A DNA stretch of 64,000 bases from Paraburkholderia sp. BL25I1N1 (GTDB taxonomy: Bacteria > Pseudomonadota > Gammaproteobacteria > Burkholderiales > Burkholderiaceae): positions 24,263 to 88,262 of the forward strand of contig NZ_PVZB01000032.1 of the NCBI RefSeq assembly GCF_003002025.1. The letters run 5' to 3'. Shown here in pieces: positions 25,240-33,374 of the stretch (the first letter of the stretch is position 1; each line of letters begins with the position of its first letter). The notes beneath the pieces were generated by a model that saw only the letters and a program-made list of their open reading frames with translations, searched no databases and had not been told where the DNA came from. A program made the position numbers and the translations under genes.

Positions 25240-25485
25240 CTAGAACCGCATTCCAGTTGCGCAACCGCCAGCGAAACCGGCGCCGCTTCCGCCCGCGCCA
25301 CCGCAGAACACGCCGCAACCGGAGAGCGCGAACGCCATGGTGACGCCGGCTAGCGTCGCGCGCAGCCACGGCTTTCGAACGCGCTTGCCTGGATTGACGA
25401 GATCCGCGGCCGGCTGTGGACTGATGCGGGCATGGAGAACGATGGAGGTGTGACTGCGGCTTGAAGTGATCATTCGGGGTTTCAT
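25240..25485 (-). CDS. Small Gly/Cys-rich protein with lipobox-like motif
   Basis: The 81-residue frame has a basic N-terminal half, then a hydrophobic stretch ATLAGVTMAFALSGCG ending in a lipobox-like LSGC, followed by GVFCGGAGGSGAGFAGGCATGMRF. The hydrophobic stretch lies unusually far from the start for a lipoprotein, so the true start may be further in, or the protein may be a membrane-anchored one. The Gly/Cys tail is distinctive. Its stop is 42 bases from the convergent thpR gene. No family is recognised. Confidence 0.5.
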   Translation of the reverse strand: MKPRMITSSRSHTSIVLHARISPQPAADLVNPGKRVRKPWLRATLAGVTMAFALSGCGVFCGGAGGSGAGFAGGCATGMRF

Positions 25486-25732
25486 AGCGTGGATGACTGT
25501 GGGAGCGGGAGGGACGGCGAGCAGGGCGCCGTCTGCTGAAAGTGTTTTGTCAGATTTGGCTGTGGAAAACGGAGCGGCAAGTGCCGCGGTAATGAATCGC
25601 CGAGGCTAGCGCACGACCGTGTGCCCTCAAATACGCGGAATCTGAAAACGTAGGAGGTTTCGTCGGTTCGAGAAGCGGAACGATCGTGCGCGCCCTGATA
25701 GAATGCTTGGGCCGCAACGTAGTGGATTGCAG

Positions 25733-26134
25733 ATGAAATTGCTTGATGCGTTAGTCGAACAGCGTATTGCCGCCGCCGCCGCGCGAGGCGAATTCGACGA
25801 GTTACCGGGCGCCGGCGCGCCGCTGTCGCTGGACGACGATACTTTGGTCCCCGAGGAAGTGCGCGTCGCCAACCGGATTTTGAAGAATGCGGGCTTTGTG
25901 CCGCCCGCTATCGAGCAGTTGCGCGCGTTGCGCGACCTGCAAGCGGAGTTGAATGCCGTGAGCGACCGGGCTACCCGTTGCCGTCTCCAGGCGCGCATGC
26001 TCGCGCTCGATATGGCACTTGAATCGTTGCGTGGCGGCCCGCTGGTTCTGCCGCGCGAATACTGCCGGCGTATCGCCGAGCGGCTATCCGAGCGCGCGGG
26101 CAACCTCGATACGGCAGACGCGGGTTCGCAGTGA
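25733..26134 (+). CDS. DUF1992 (DnaJ-family-like) protein
   Basis: MKLLDALVEQRIAAAAARGEFDELPGAGAPLSLDDDTLVPEEVRVANRILKNAGFVPPAIEQLRALRDLQ is the DUF1992 signature, found alone in bacteria and fused to J domains in some eukaryotes. The start at 25733 is set by that alignment. The gene overlaps tadA by 4 bases (GTGA), which suggests coupled translation with the tRNA deaminase. The function is not established. Confidence 0.85.
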   Translation: MKLLDALVEQRIAAAAARGEFDELPGAGAPLSLDDDTLVPEEVRVANRILKNAGFVPPAIEQLRALRDLQAELNAVSDRATRCRLQARMLALDMALESLRGGPLVLPREYCRRIAERLSERAGNLDTADAGSQ

Positions 26135-26874
26135 GCGAGCCGCTTGCCCAGTCCGCCGCGCCGGATTCAGACTCTGTCGAGTCTCACGGAGCGCTGAATG
26201 TGCCGGGTTCCGAACGCTCGGCGAGCGATGTCGCTGAATCGGCAGCGGCCGATTCGGGCGCTGCCGTCGCCTCGGCGGGTTCAGAGGCAGCCCTAGGCGA
26301 ACCGCCCACATGTTCCACCGTCCCCGAAGTCACGGAGCGCGATCGCCGTTTCATGGCGCTGGCGCAAGCCGCCGCCGAAAAAGCGCGCGCCGCCGGTGAA
26401 GTCCCCGTCGGCGCAGTCTTAGTGCGTGGCGATGAAGTCATTGGCACAGGTTTCAATCATCCGATCGGTGGGCACGACCCGTCCGCGCATGCGGAAATGG
26501 CCGCTTTGCGCGCCGCGGCGCAAGCCGTCGAGAACTATCGTTTGCCGGGCTGCGAACTCTACGTCACGCTGGAGCCGTGCCTGATGTGCGCGGGGGCGAT
26601 CATGCATGCGCGCATCGCGCGAGTCGTATTCGGGGCGCGCGATCCGAAAACGGGGGCGTGCGGCAGCGTCGTCAATGCGTTCGCGAATCCTCAGTTGAAT
26701 CATCACACCACGGTGATCGGCGGCGTGCTCGAAAATGAATGCGGGGCCGCGCTTAAGTCGTTCTTTGCCGAGCGGCGGCGCGCGAGCCGCGAAGCGCGTG
26801 CAACGGCACGGGCCGACGCGGCTGGCGCAGCCAGCGCACCGGGCATCGCACCGGGGCCGGCCCGGTCGCTCTAA
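26131..26874 (+). CDS. tadA: tRNA-specific adenosine-34 deaminase with long N-terminal extension
   Basis: The deaminase core spans about residues 70-225, with zinc ligands in HAEMAAL (H120, catalytic E122) and PCLMC (C150, C153) and the family end GARDPKTGACGSVVNAFANPQLNHHTTVIGGVLENECGAALKSFFAERR. TadA converts A34 to inosine in tRNA-Arg(ACG) and is essential in most bacteria. Before the core are about 68 Ala/Ser/Glu-rich residues that E. coli TadA (about 167 residues) lacks, and a second Ala-rich tail follows. The start GTG 26131 overlaps the upstream stop. A start further in, near residue 74 (FMALAQAAAEKA), is possible. Confidence 0.88.
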   Translation: MSEPLAQSAAPDSDSVESHGALNVPGSERSASDVAESAAADSGAAVASAGSEAALGEPPTCSTVPEVTERDRRFMALAQAAAEKARAAGEVPVGAVLVRGDEVIGTGFNHPIGGHDPSAHAEMAALRAAAQAVENYRLPGCELYVTLEPCLMCAGAIMHARIARVVFGARDPKTGACGSVVNAFANPQLNHHTTVIGGVLENECGAALKSFFAERRRASREARATARADAAGAASAPGIAPGPARSL

Positions 26875-26902
26875 AACAACAACGTCCAGCAAGGTCCTGC
26901 CA

Positions 26903-27829
26903 ATGACCGTCCATCGCACCATCGAACTGATCGCGCCGTCCGGGTATCCGCACGACCCCGAGGTGCTGCATCGCGCGTTGGCGCGCTTCCATGCGCAGGG
27001 GCATCACGTCGAGGGCGTGGAAGCGACGAAGCGTCGCTTCCAGCGCTTTGCCGGCACGGATGGCGAACGCGCGGCCGAGCTGAACCGCCTCGCCGATCCG
27101 TCGCGTAAGTTGCCGGACATCGTGCTGGCCGTGCGCGGCGGCTACGGCGCGGTGCGCATCCTGCACGGCCTCGACTACGAAGGCTTGCAACGGCGGCTCA
27201 CCGATCAGCCGATCGCGCTGGTCGGACACAGCGATTTCACCGCGATCCAGCTTGCGCTGCTGGCGCGCGCCGGCGTGAAGAGCTTCGGCGGCCCGATGGT
27301 GATGAGCGACTTCGGCGCGGAGGAATTGAGCGAGTTCACCATGCAGCGCTTCTGGTCGGCGGTGACGAAGCCGACCATGACGATCTCGAACAACACGCCG
27401 CAAGCGCAGCCGGTCGACGTCTCTGGCATGTTGTGGGGCGGCAATCTGGCGGTTCTGGCGTCGCTGATCGGCACGCCGTACATGCCGCCGGTGCAGGGCG
27501 GCATCCTCTTTATCGAGGACGTCAACGAGCAGCCGTTCCGGGTCGAGCGGATGATCTACCAGTTGCACCTGTCCGGCATTCTTGCGCAGCAACAGGCGCT
27601 CGTGCTGGGCGATTTCTCCGGCGCCAGGCCCTACGAATACGACAACGGCTACGATCTGCACGCAATGATCGAGCAGGTGAGGTCGGTGATCGGCATTCCG
27701 GTTGTCACCGGCCTGCAATTCGGGCATGTCCGCAACATGGTGACGCTACCTGTGGGCGCGGACGCGCATCTCGTCGCGAATGCGCACGGCTTTAAACTTA
27801 GTGTGTCGGGCTATCCGTACCTCGCATGA
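26903..27829 (+). CDS. ldcA: Muramoyltetrapeptide L,D-carboxypeptidase
   Basis: The 308-residue protein carries the S66 peptidase features: the nucleophile in ALVGHSDFTAIQ (S110), RGGYGAVRIL before it, and the Glu and His of the triad in GILFIEDVNEQPFRVERM and GLQFGHVRN. LdcA removes the terminal D-Ala from muropeptide tetrapeptides during cell-wall recycling in the cytoplasm. The start at 26903 has AAGG ten bases upstream. The frame upstream to 26735 overlaps tadA and is rejected. A clear terminator follows. Confidence 0.9.
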   Translation: MTVHRTIELIAPSGYPHDPEVLHRALARFHAQGHHVEGVEATKRRFQRFAGTDGERAAELNRLADPSRKLPDIVLAVRGGYGAVRILHGLDYEGLQRRLTDQPIALVGHSDFTAIQLALLARAGVKSFGGPMVMSDFGAEELSEFTMQRFWSAVTKPTMTISNNTPQAQPVDVSGMLWGGNLAVLASLIGTPYMPPVQGGILFIEDVNEQPFRVERMIYQLHLSGILAQQQALVLGDFSGARPYEYDNGYDLHAMIEQVRSVIGIPVVTGLQFGHVRNMVTLPVGADAHLVANAHGFKLSVSGYPYLA

Positions 27830-27840
27830 GTTAGCTGGAG

Positions 27841-27872
27841 GGGGAAGCGGGCGATTGTCCGCTTTCTTTTTT
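27841..27872 (+). terminator. Rho-independent terminator after ldcA
   Basis: AAGCGG (27845-27850) pairs with CCGCTT (27859-27864) around a short loop, and TTTCTTTTTT follows at once. Confidence 0.75.
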
Positions 27873-27945
27873 AATTCGAGTAACGCAACTAACGGTCGAT
27901 TTTTATGGCCTGCCACCGGCAGAGCAGCCCCCGGAAGGTCCGCCA

Positions 27946-27961
27946 GTTTTGTTGACAAAAC
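27946..27961 (+). promoter_or_regulatory. Palindromic operator candidate O1 for the GntR regulator
   Basis: GTTTTGTTGACAAAAC is a 7-2-7 perfect inverted repeat. It shares the core TTGTTGACAA with the second site 142 bases downstream, which covers the GntR gene's promoter. The TTGT-N2-ACAA form is typical of FCD-type GntR operators. Confidence 0.65.
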
Positions 27962-28085
27962 AGGCCACCAATGAACGATCCCAGCCAAGCCTAATTAAGC
28001 TCGTACTGCGATACCGCCGGATACGCATGCCGGACCGAGCGTCCGTCAGCCCAACCTCGCCGCCAAGATTGTCGAAATTCAAGGC

Positions 28086-28105
28086 AAAAATTGTTGACAA
28101 TTTTT
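28086..28105 (+). promoter_or_regulatory. Palindromic operator candidate O2, overlapping the GntR promoter
   Basis: AAAAATTGTTGACAATTTTT is a 9-2-9 perfect palindrome with the same core as O1. It contains the -35 hexamer of the promoter below, so a bound repressor would block RNA polymerase. Position suggests autoregulation. Confidence 0.7.
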
Positions 28106-28121
28106 ATGTCCATCCTATGAT
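28094..28121 (+). promoter_or_regulatory. Sigma-70 promoter of the GntR gene
   Basis: TTGACA (28094-28099), a 16-base spacer and TATGAT (28116-28121) make a near-consensus promoter, 25 bases before the start codon at 28146. Confidence 0.65.
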
Positions 28122-28145
28122 GACCAACATACCGAGACGAACATC

Positions 28146-28886
28146 ATGTCCGACACAGACTCCGCTGCCGCGAATAGTTTGAAACCCGAAGCGATCACCG
28201 AGCGCATCCGCGCCGCCATCCTCGAGCATCGGCTCGCGCCTGGCGCCAAGTTGACAGAAGCACAGTTATGCGAAGTATTCGGCGTGAAGCGCGGTCCGAT
28301 CCGGCAGGCGCTGGCGCAGTTGGCAACCGACCACCTCGTCGATCTCGAACCGAATCGCGGGGCGTTCGTGGCAAGTCCGTCGCTGCAGGAAGTCCACGAA
28401 GTGTTCGAGATGCGCCGCATCATCGAGCTGGCGGTGGTCGAAAAGATCTGCAGCGGCCACGGCATGCGGCGTTTGAAGAGCATCGGCAGCATGATCGGCC
28501 GGGAACGCAAAGCATTTGAAACACGTGATTTTCCAGCGTGGATTCGCCTGTCGGGCGAGTTTCACACCGAGTTGGCCGGACTCACCGGCAACGCTGTGTT
28601 GTGCGACTGCCTGAACGGTCTGGTGGCGCGCTCCACACTGATTTCCGCGCTGTACGAGTCGCTCGGACGCAGCCCATGCTCGTTCGAGGACCACGAAGCC
28701 ATTCTCGCCGCGCTCGACGCCGGCGATGCAAAAGAGGCGGCGGCCCTCATGTCGCGCCATCTGCAAAGCGTCGAGTTGAAGATGCTGGACCGCCCCGCAC
28801 GTGGCGCGGCCGATCTGCATGAAGTGTTCGGCGCCCTCAACGGCGCAGCCAGAGATTCATCGAAGACCAAGTCCGCGCCAGGCTGA
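28146..28886 (+). CDS. GntR family transcriptional regulator, FCD subfamily
   Basis: The N-terminal winged helix is ITERIRAAILEHRLAPGAKLTEAQLCEVFGVKRGPIRQALAQLATDHLVDLEPNRGAFVASPS, and the C-terminal part is an FCD effector domain (EVHEVFEMRRIIELAVVEKI ... FHTELAGLTGNAVLCDCLNGLVARSTLI ... DHEAILAALDAGDAKEAAALMSRHL) with metal/ligand histidines. It precedes the permease and allantoin-catabolic genes and is probably their local regulator, answering to a purine or allantoin intermediate. This is inferred from position. Two palindromes upstream point to autoregulation. Confidence 0.9.
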   Translation: MSDTDSAAANSLKPEAITERIRAAILEHRLAPGAKLTEAQLCEVFGVKRGPIRQALAQLATDHLVDLEPNRGAFVASPSLQEVHEVFEMRRIIELAVVEKICSGHGMRRLKSIGSMIGRERKAFETRDFPAWIRLSGEFHTELAGLTGNAVLCDCLNGLVARSTLISALYESLGRSPCSFEDHEAILAALDAGDAKEAAALMSRHLQSVELKMLDRPARGAADLHEVFGALNGAARDSSKTKSAPG

Positions 28887-29221
28887 GGCAGGCGGCCGGC
28901 GTGCGCCCGTTCCCGGTGCGCGCCGCACTGAATTGAACTGAACGAATCAAGCGTTGCAAGGCGGCTCGGCGTGAGCGCTGCCGGCTTGTGCACGCGTGTC
29001 CGCCGCCGGGCGACGGACTTCGGGTAGTAACGCATCGCCGGACTTCGCGGTTGCCGGCGGTGCGACAACCACAAGTACTTCAAGTACGGAGACATCCGCG
29101 GCACGGCCGGGACAGACGCGTCAGGCCCCCTCCATTCATGCGGACGAGGAGGGCGCGACTGGCATGGCCGATGCAATGTCCTTCGATTCGCTATCGACGG
29201 TCCCTATTCCAAGGAGGAATC
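28887..29221. other. Intergenic region between the GntR and permease genes
   Basis: No gene is supported. Near 29071 the bases CAAGTACTTCAAGTAC contain a repeated AAGTAC unit. No further copy of the TTGTTGACAA operator was found. The last bases hold the AAGGAGGAATC ribosome binding site of the permease. Confidence 0.5.
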
Positions 29222-30703
29222 ATGGCTCAGTTCAGTGCAGCGCCCGGCAATCCCGCAATTTCCCCTTACGCAGACGACGGCGCGTCCAGCGAACCGTCGA
29301 TGCCCGCAGGCTACAGCGACCGCCTCTATAACGAGGATCTCGCACCGTTACGGCATCAAACCTGGGGCGCCTACAACATCTTCGCGTTCTGGATGTCGGA
29401 CGTGCACAGCGTCGGCGGCTACGTGTTCGCGGGCAGTCTGTTCGCGCTCGGCCTGACGAGCTGGCAGGTGCTGATCGCGCTGCTGGTCGGCATTACGATC
29501 GTCAACCTGTTGTGCAACCTGATCGCCAAGCCGAGCCAGGCGAACGGCGTGCCGTATCCGGTGGCGTGCCGCGCGACCTTCGGCGTGCTCGGCGCGAATA
29601 TTCCCGCGGTGATTCGCGGTCTGATCGCGGTCGCGTGGTACGGCATCCAGACCTATCTGGCGTCGAGCGCGCTCGTGATCGTCGTGTTGAAATTTGTTCC
29701 GCAATTGCTGCCTTATGCGGATGTTCATCACCACGGCTTCCTGGGGCTTTCGATGCTTGGCTGGACCGGCTTCATGGTGCTCTGGGTGTTGCAGGCGCTG
29801 GTGTTCTGGCACGGCATGGAGACCATCAAGAAGTTCATCGACTTCGCCGGCCCCGCGGTCTACGTGGTGATGTTCATTCTCGCGGGTTACATGGTGTATC
29901 GCGCGGGGTGGCGCAACATCGGCATCAACCTGGGCGGCGTCAAATATCACGGCATGCAGGTTGTGCCGGTGATGATCACGGCCATCTCGCTGGTGGTGTC
30001 GTATTTCTCCGGTCCGATGCTGAATTTCGGCGACTTCTCGCGCTATGGCAAGAGCTTTCGCAGCGTGCAACGCGGCAACTTCTGGGGCCTGCCGGTCAAC
30101 TTCCTGGCCTTCTCGCTGGTGACTGTCATCACGACCGCGGCCACGCTCCCGGTGTTCGGCGAACTGATCACGGACCCGGTCGAAACCGTAGGCCGTATCG
30201 ACTATCCGACCGCGGTGATTCTCGGCGCGCTGACCTTCACGATCGCGACCATCGGCATCAACATCGTCGCCAACTTCGTCTCGCCGGCTTTCGACTTCTC
30301 CAACGTCGCGCCGCGCCTCATTAGCTGGCGCATGGGCGGCATGCTCGCGGCGGTGGCGTCGATTTTCATTACGCCGTGGAATCTGTTCAACAACCCGGCT
30401 GTGATCCATTACACGCTCGACGTGCTCGGCAGTTTCATCGGACCGTTGTACGGTGTCCTGATCGTCGACTACTTTCTGGTGAAGCGCCAGAAGATCGTTC
30501 TCGACGATCTGTACACGGTCTCGCCGACAGGTTCGTACTGGTATCGCAACGGCGTCAATTACCGGGCGGTCGCCGCGTTGCTGCCGGCTGCCGTGATCGC
30601 CGTGGCCTGCGTGATGGTGCCCGCGCTCGACGGCATGGCGAATTTCTCGTGGTTTATCGGCGCAGGCCTCGCTGCGTTGTTCTATCGTGTTCTTGCACGC
30701 TGA
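29222..30703 (+). CDS. NCS1 family allantoin/purine:cation symporter
   Basis: About 493 residues with 12 hydrophobic segments. NEDLAPLRHQTWGAYNIFAFWMSDVHSVGGYVFAGSLFALGL is the N-terminal motif of NCS1 permeases of the Mhp1/PucI/cytosine type. Later motifs are SQANGVPYPVACRATFGVLGANIPAVIRGLIAVAWYGIQTYLASSAL and SYFSGPMLNFGDFSRYGKSFRSVQRGNFWGLPVN. Mhp1-like members carry hydantoins and PucI-like ones carry allantoin. A strong ribosome binding site precedes the ATG. The racemase gene follows after 26 bases and the catabolic genes further on, which makes allantoin or a hydantoin the likely substrate. Confidence 0.88.
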   Translation: MAQFSAAPGNPAISPYADDGASSEPSMPAGYSDRLYNEDLAPLRHQTWGAYNIFAFWMSDVHSVGGYVFAGSLFALGLTSWQVLIALLVGITIVNLLCNLIAKPSQANGVPYPVACRATFGVLGANIPAVIRGLIAVAWYGIQTYLASSALVIVVLKFVPQLLPYADVHHHGFLGLSMLGWTGFMVLWVLQALVFWHGMETIKKFIDFAGPAVYVVMFILAGYMVYRAGWRNIGINLGGVKYHGMQVVPVMITAISLVVSYFSGPMLNFGDFSRYGKSFRSVQRGNFWGLPVNFLAFSLVTVITTAATLPVFGELITDPVETVGRIDYPTAVILGALTFTIATIGINIVANFVSPAFDFSNVAPRLISWRMGGMLAAVASIFITPWNLFNNPAVIHYTLDVLGSFIGPLYGVLIVDYFLVKRQKIVLDDLYTVSPTGSYWYRNGVNYRAVAALLPAAVIAVACVMVPALDGMANFSWFIGAGLAALFYRVLAR

Positions 30704-30729
30704 ATTTTGCGGAAGCAACAGGAGTCGAT

Positions 30730-31596
30730 ATGCGTATCAAACTGATCAACCCGAACACGACCCAACGCATGACGGAAGCCATGGGCCGCTGCGCGCGCGA
30801 CGTCGCCGCGCCGGGCACCGAAGTCATCGCGGTAAATCCGACCATGGGGCCGCCGTCGATCGAAGGGTATTACGACGAAGCGCTCGCCACGCCGGGCTTG
30901 CTGGCCGAAGTCGCCGCCGGCGAACGTGAAGGCTGCGACGGCTACGTGATCGCCTGCTTTGGCGACCCCGGTCTGTACGCCGCGCGCGAGCTGGCGCGCG
31001 GCCCGGTGATCGGCATTGCCGAGGCGGCGATGCACGCGGCCAGCGTGCTGGCGCCGGGCTTCTCGGTGGTGACCACACTGGCGCGCACGTGCGGCATGGC
31101 GTGGCACCTTGCCGAGCGTTACGGCATGAAGCGGTTTTGCCGCAACGTGCGCGCCACCGACGTCGCTGTGCTCGACCTCGACAAGCCGGGCTCGGCGGCG
31201 CGCCGCATCATCCTCGACGAATGCCGGCGTGCGCTCGCGGAAGACGGTTCGGACGCGATCGTGCTCGGCTGCGCGGGTATGGCCGAACTGTGCGCGGAAA
31301 TCGAAGACGCGCTCGGCGCACCGGTGATCGAGGGCGTGACGGCAGCGGTGAAGTGGACCGAGGCGCTGGTCGCGCTGCGTCTATCGACCGCCAAACGTGG
31401 CGATTACGCGCGGCCGCTGGCCAAGCGCTACGACGGCGCGCTGGCGTCCTTCAGCCCCACCGACGCCGACCCGAATCCGCTCGCCACGCGCGGCTCTACC
31501 GTCATTTCCGCCGCAAAGTCGCCGGAAAACGAAGGAACGGTCGATTTATTGCGGGTAAACACTACAGAACCGGGACCGTACATACATTCAGTCTGA
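30730..31596 (+). CDS. Hydantoin/allantoin racemase (Asp/Glu racemase superfamily)
   Basis: The N-terminus MRIKLINPNTTQRMTEAMG is the hydantoin racemase signature. The two catalytic cysteines are in DGYVIACFGDPGLYAARE and SDAIVLGCAGMAELC. The extension after residue 240 is Pro/Asp-rich and not part of the family core. In the Klebsiella hpx system a related enzyme (HpxA) racemises allantoin so that a stereospecific allantoinase can use both forms; the position here, before puuE, fits the same role. CAGGAGTCGAT precedes the ATG. Confidence 0.85.
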   Translation: MRIKLINPNTTQRMTEAMGRCARDVAAPGTEVIAVNPTMGPPSIEGYYDEALATPGLLAEVAAGEREGCDGYVIACFGDPGLYAARELARGPVIGIAEAAMHAASVLAPGFSVVTTLARTCGMAWHLAERYGMKRFCRNVRATDVAVLDLDKPGSAARRIILDECRRALAEDGSDAIVLGCAGMAELCAEIEDALGAPVIEGVTAAVKWTEALVALRLSTAKRGDYARPLAKRYDGALASFSPTDADPNPLATRGSTVISAAKSPENEGTVDLLRVNTTEPGPYIHSV

Positions 31597-31609
31597 CACG
31601 CACTATCTG

Positions 31610-31640
31610 CCCGGGTGTATGGGCGCACCCGGGTGTTTTC
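31610..31640 (+). terminator. Rho-independent terminator after the racemase gene
   Basis: CCCGGGTG (31610-31617) and CACCCGGG (31626-31633) form a perfect 8-bp stem with an 8-base loop, followed by TGTTTTC. It would separate the permease-racemase unit from puuE. Confidence 0.75.
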
Positions 31641-31833
31641 GCTACACTGGTCCAACTCGGTGCGGGCTGCCTGAAAGGCTCTTTTTCTGCTGCTTTCGGT
31701 ACTGCTTCTGATGTTTTTCCACCGCGCCGGCGTGAGTCGTTTGCACTCAGCGCGCGAGTCCGCGCAACCTCATGTGCATGCCACGTGAGTTCCACGCGAA
31801 TTTTACGTACCGTCACCACGCATTCGTCAAACC

Positions 31834-32784
31834 ATGCCACTCGACCCGAACTACCCACGCGATCTGATCGGCTACGGCCGCCACCCGGTGCAGGCAAACT
31901 GGCCGGGTCGAGCGCGTGTCGCAGTGCAATTCGTCCTGAATTACGAAGAGGGCGGTGAAAACTGCGTGCTGCACGGCGATCCGGGCTCGGAGCAGTTTCT
32001 GTCGGAAATCGTCGGCGCCGCCTCTTTTCCGGCACGTCATATGAGCATGGAGTCGATCTACGAATACGGATCGCGCGCGGGTGTCTGGCGGATCCTGCGC
32101 GAATTCGAAAGGCGCAAGCTGCCGCTCACGGTGTTCGGCGTCGGCATGGCGGTCGAACGGCATCCGGAATTGGCGCGGGCTTTCGTCGAACTCGGGCATG
32201 AGATCGCCTGCCACGGTTATCGCTGGATTCACTATCAGGACATGGCGCCGGAGAAAGAAGCGGAACACATGCGCCTCGGCATGGAAGCGATCGAGCGCGT
32301 GACGGGCGAGCGTCCGCTCGGCTGGTACACCGGGCGCGATAGTCCCAATACGCGGCGCCTCGTCGCTGAATACGGCGGTTTCCTGTACGACTCGGATTAC
32401 TACGGCGACGATCTGCCGTTCTGGATGGACGTCGATGTGACCGGCGGCGCGAAGGTGCCGCAGTTGATCGTGCCGTACACGCTCGACACCAACGACATGC
32501 GCTTTGCGAGCCCGCAAGGCTTCAATACCGCGGATCACTTCTTCACGTACCTGCGCGACGCCTTCGACGTGCTCTACGAAGAAGGCGACGAAGCGCCGAA
32601 GATGCTGTCCATCGGCATGCACTGCCGTCTGCTCGGACGCCCCGGGCGTTTCCGCGCGCTGCAACGTTTTCTCGACCATATCGAACAGCACGATCGCGTG
32701 TGGGTCACGCGGCGCGTCGATATCGCGCGCCACTGGCGCGAACATCATCCTTATCAACAAAACGACCGCGGGGCTGCGGCATGA
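31834..32784 (+). CDS. puuE: Allantoinase, polysaccharide-deacetylase type
   Basis: The 316-residue protein matches PuuE: DLIGYGRHPVQANWPGRARVAVQFVLNYEEGGENCVLHGDPGSEQFLSEIVGA, ELGHEIACHGYRWIHYQDM with the His ligands, GWYTGRDSPNTRRLVAEYGGFLYDSDYYGDDLPFW, and FNTADHFFTYLRDAFDVLY. PuuE hydrolyses (S)-allantoin to allantoate without the metal-dependent amidohydrolase AllB. Its end overlaps uraD by 4 bases (ATGA), the same order as in other proteobacterial uric acid clusters. Confidence 0.93.
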   Translation: MPLDPNYPRDLIGYGRHPVQANWPGRARVAVQFVLNYEEGGENCVLHGDPGSEQFLSEIVGAASFPARHMSMESIYEYGSRAGVWRILREFERRKLPLTVFGVGMAVERHPELARAFVELGHEIACHGYRWIHYQDMAPEKEAEHMRLGMEAIERVTGERPLGWYTGRDSPNTRRLVAEYGGFLYDSDYYGDDLPFWMDVDVTGGAKVPQLIVPYTLDTNDMRFASPQGFNTADHFFTYLRDAFDVLYEEGDEAPKMLSIGMHCRLLGRPGRFRALQRFLDHIEQHDRVWVTRRVDIARHWREHHPYQQNDRGAAA

Positions 32785-33302
32785 AGGCGATGCAATACAC
32801 TCTGGACCAACTCAACAGCATCTCGACCGACGCGTTCGTGGCAGCGCTGTCGGGCATTTTCGAGCACTCGCCGTGGGTCGCGGAAATCGCCGCGCAGCAA
32901 CGGCCTTTCGCCAGCATCGACGAGGTGCATCGCAAGATGTCGAATATCGTCGAGACGGCGGGCGAAGAGAAGCAACTGGCGTTGATCAACGCCCACCCGG
33001 AACTCGCCGGCAAGGCCGCGGTGCGCGGTGAACTGACCGCCGAATCCACGCGTGAGCAAAGCGGCGCCGGCCTCGCGCAATGCACGCAGGAAGAATTCGA
33101 CAGACTGCTCGCACTTAATGCCGCGTATCGCGAGAAATTCGGTTTTCCGTTCATCCTTGCCGTGCGCGGGTATGACCGTCACGGCATCATCGCGAACTTC
33201 GAGGCGCGCGTGAACAACAGCCGCGCCGACGAACTGCGCGCGAGCCTCGATCAGATCTATCGCATCGCACGTTTCCGGCTCGACGACCTGATCGACGCGT
33301 AA
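32781..33302 (+). CDS. uraD: 2-oxo-4-hydroxy-4-carboxy-5-ureidoimidazoline (OHCU) decarboxylase
   Basis: The 173-residue helical protein has FEHSPWVAEIAAQQRPFASIDEVHRKMSNIVETAGEEKQLALINAHPELAGKAA, with the catalytic His in HPELAGK, then QCTQEEFDRLLALNAAYREKFGFPFILAVRGYDRHGIIANFEARVNN. It decarboxylates OHCU to (S)-allantoin, the step after UraH. The start overlaps the puuE stop, so translation is coupled. Confidence 0.92.
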   Translation: MKAMQYTLDQLNSISTDAFVAALSGIFEHSPWVAEIAAQQRPFASIDEVHRKMSNIVETAGEEKQLALINAHPELAGKAAVRGELTAESTREQSGAGLAQCTQEEFDRLLALNAAYREKFGFPFILAVRGYDRHGIIANFEARVNNSRADELRASLDQIYRIARFRLDDLIDA

Positions 33303-33374
33303 GGGTTTACCGCGCGTCGCTGGACTCGAACTGAAACGTTTTTTGAGCACTGACCAACACTAAGGAAGACAAAG

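Noticed and set aside
29348..30718. Minus-strand frame of 456 residues opposite the allantoin permease
   Set aside because: His/Arg/Asp-rich, the usual antisense shadow of a membrane protein gene.
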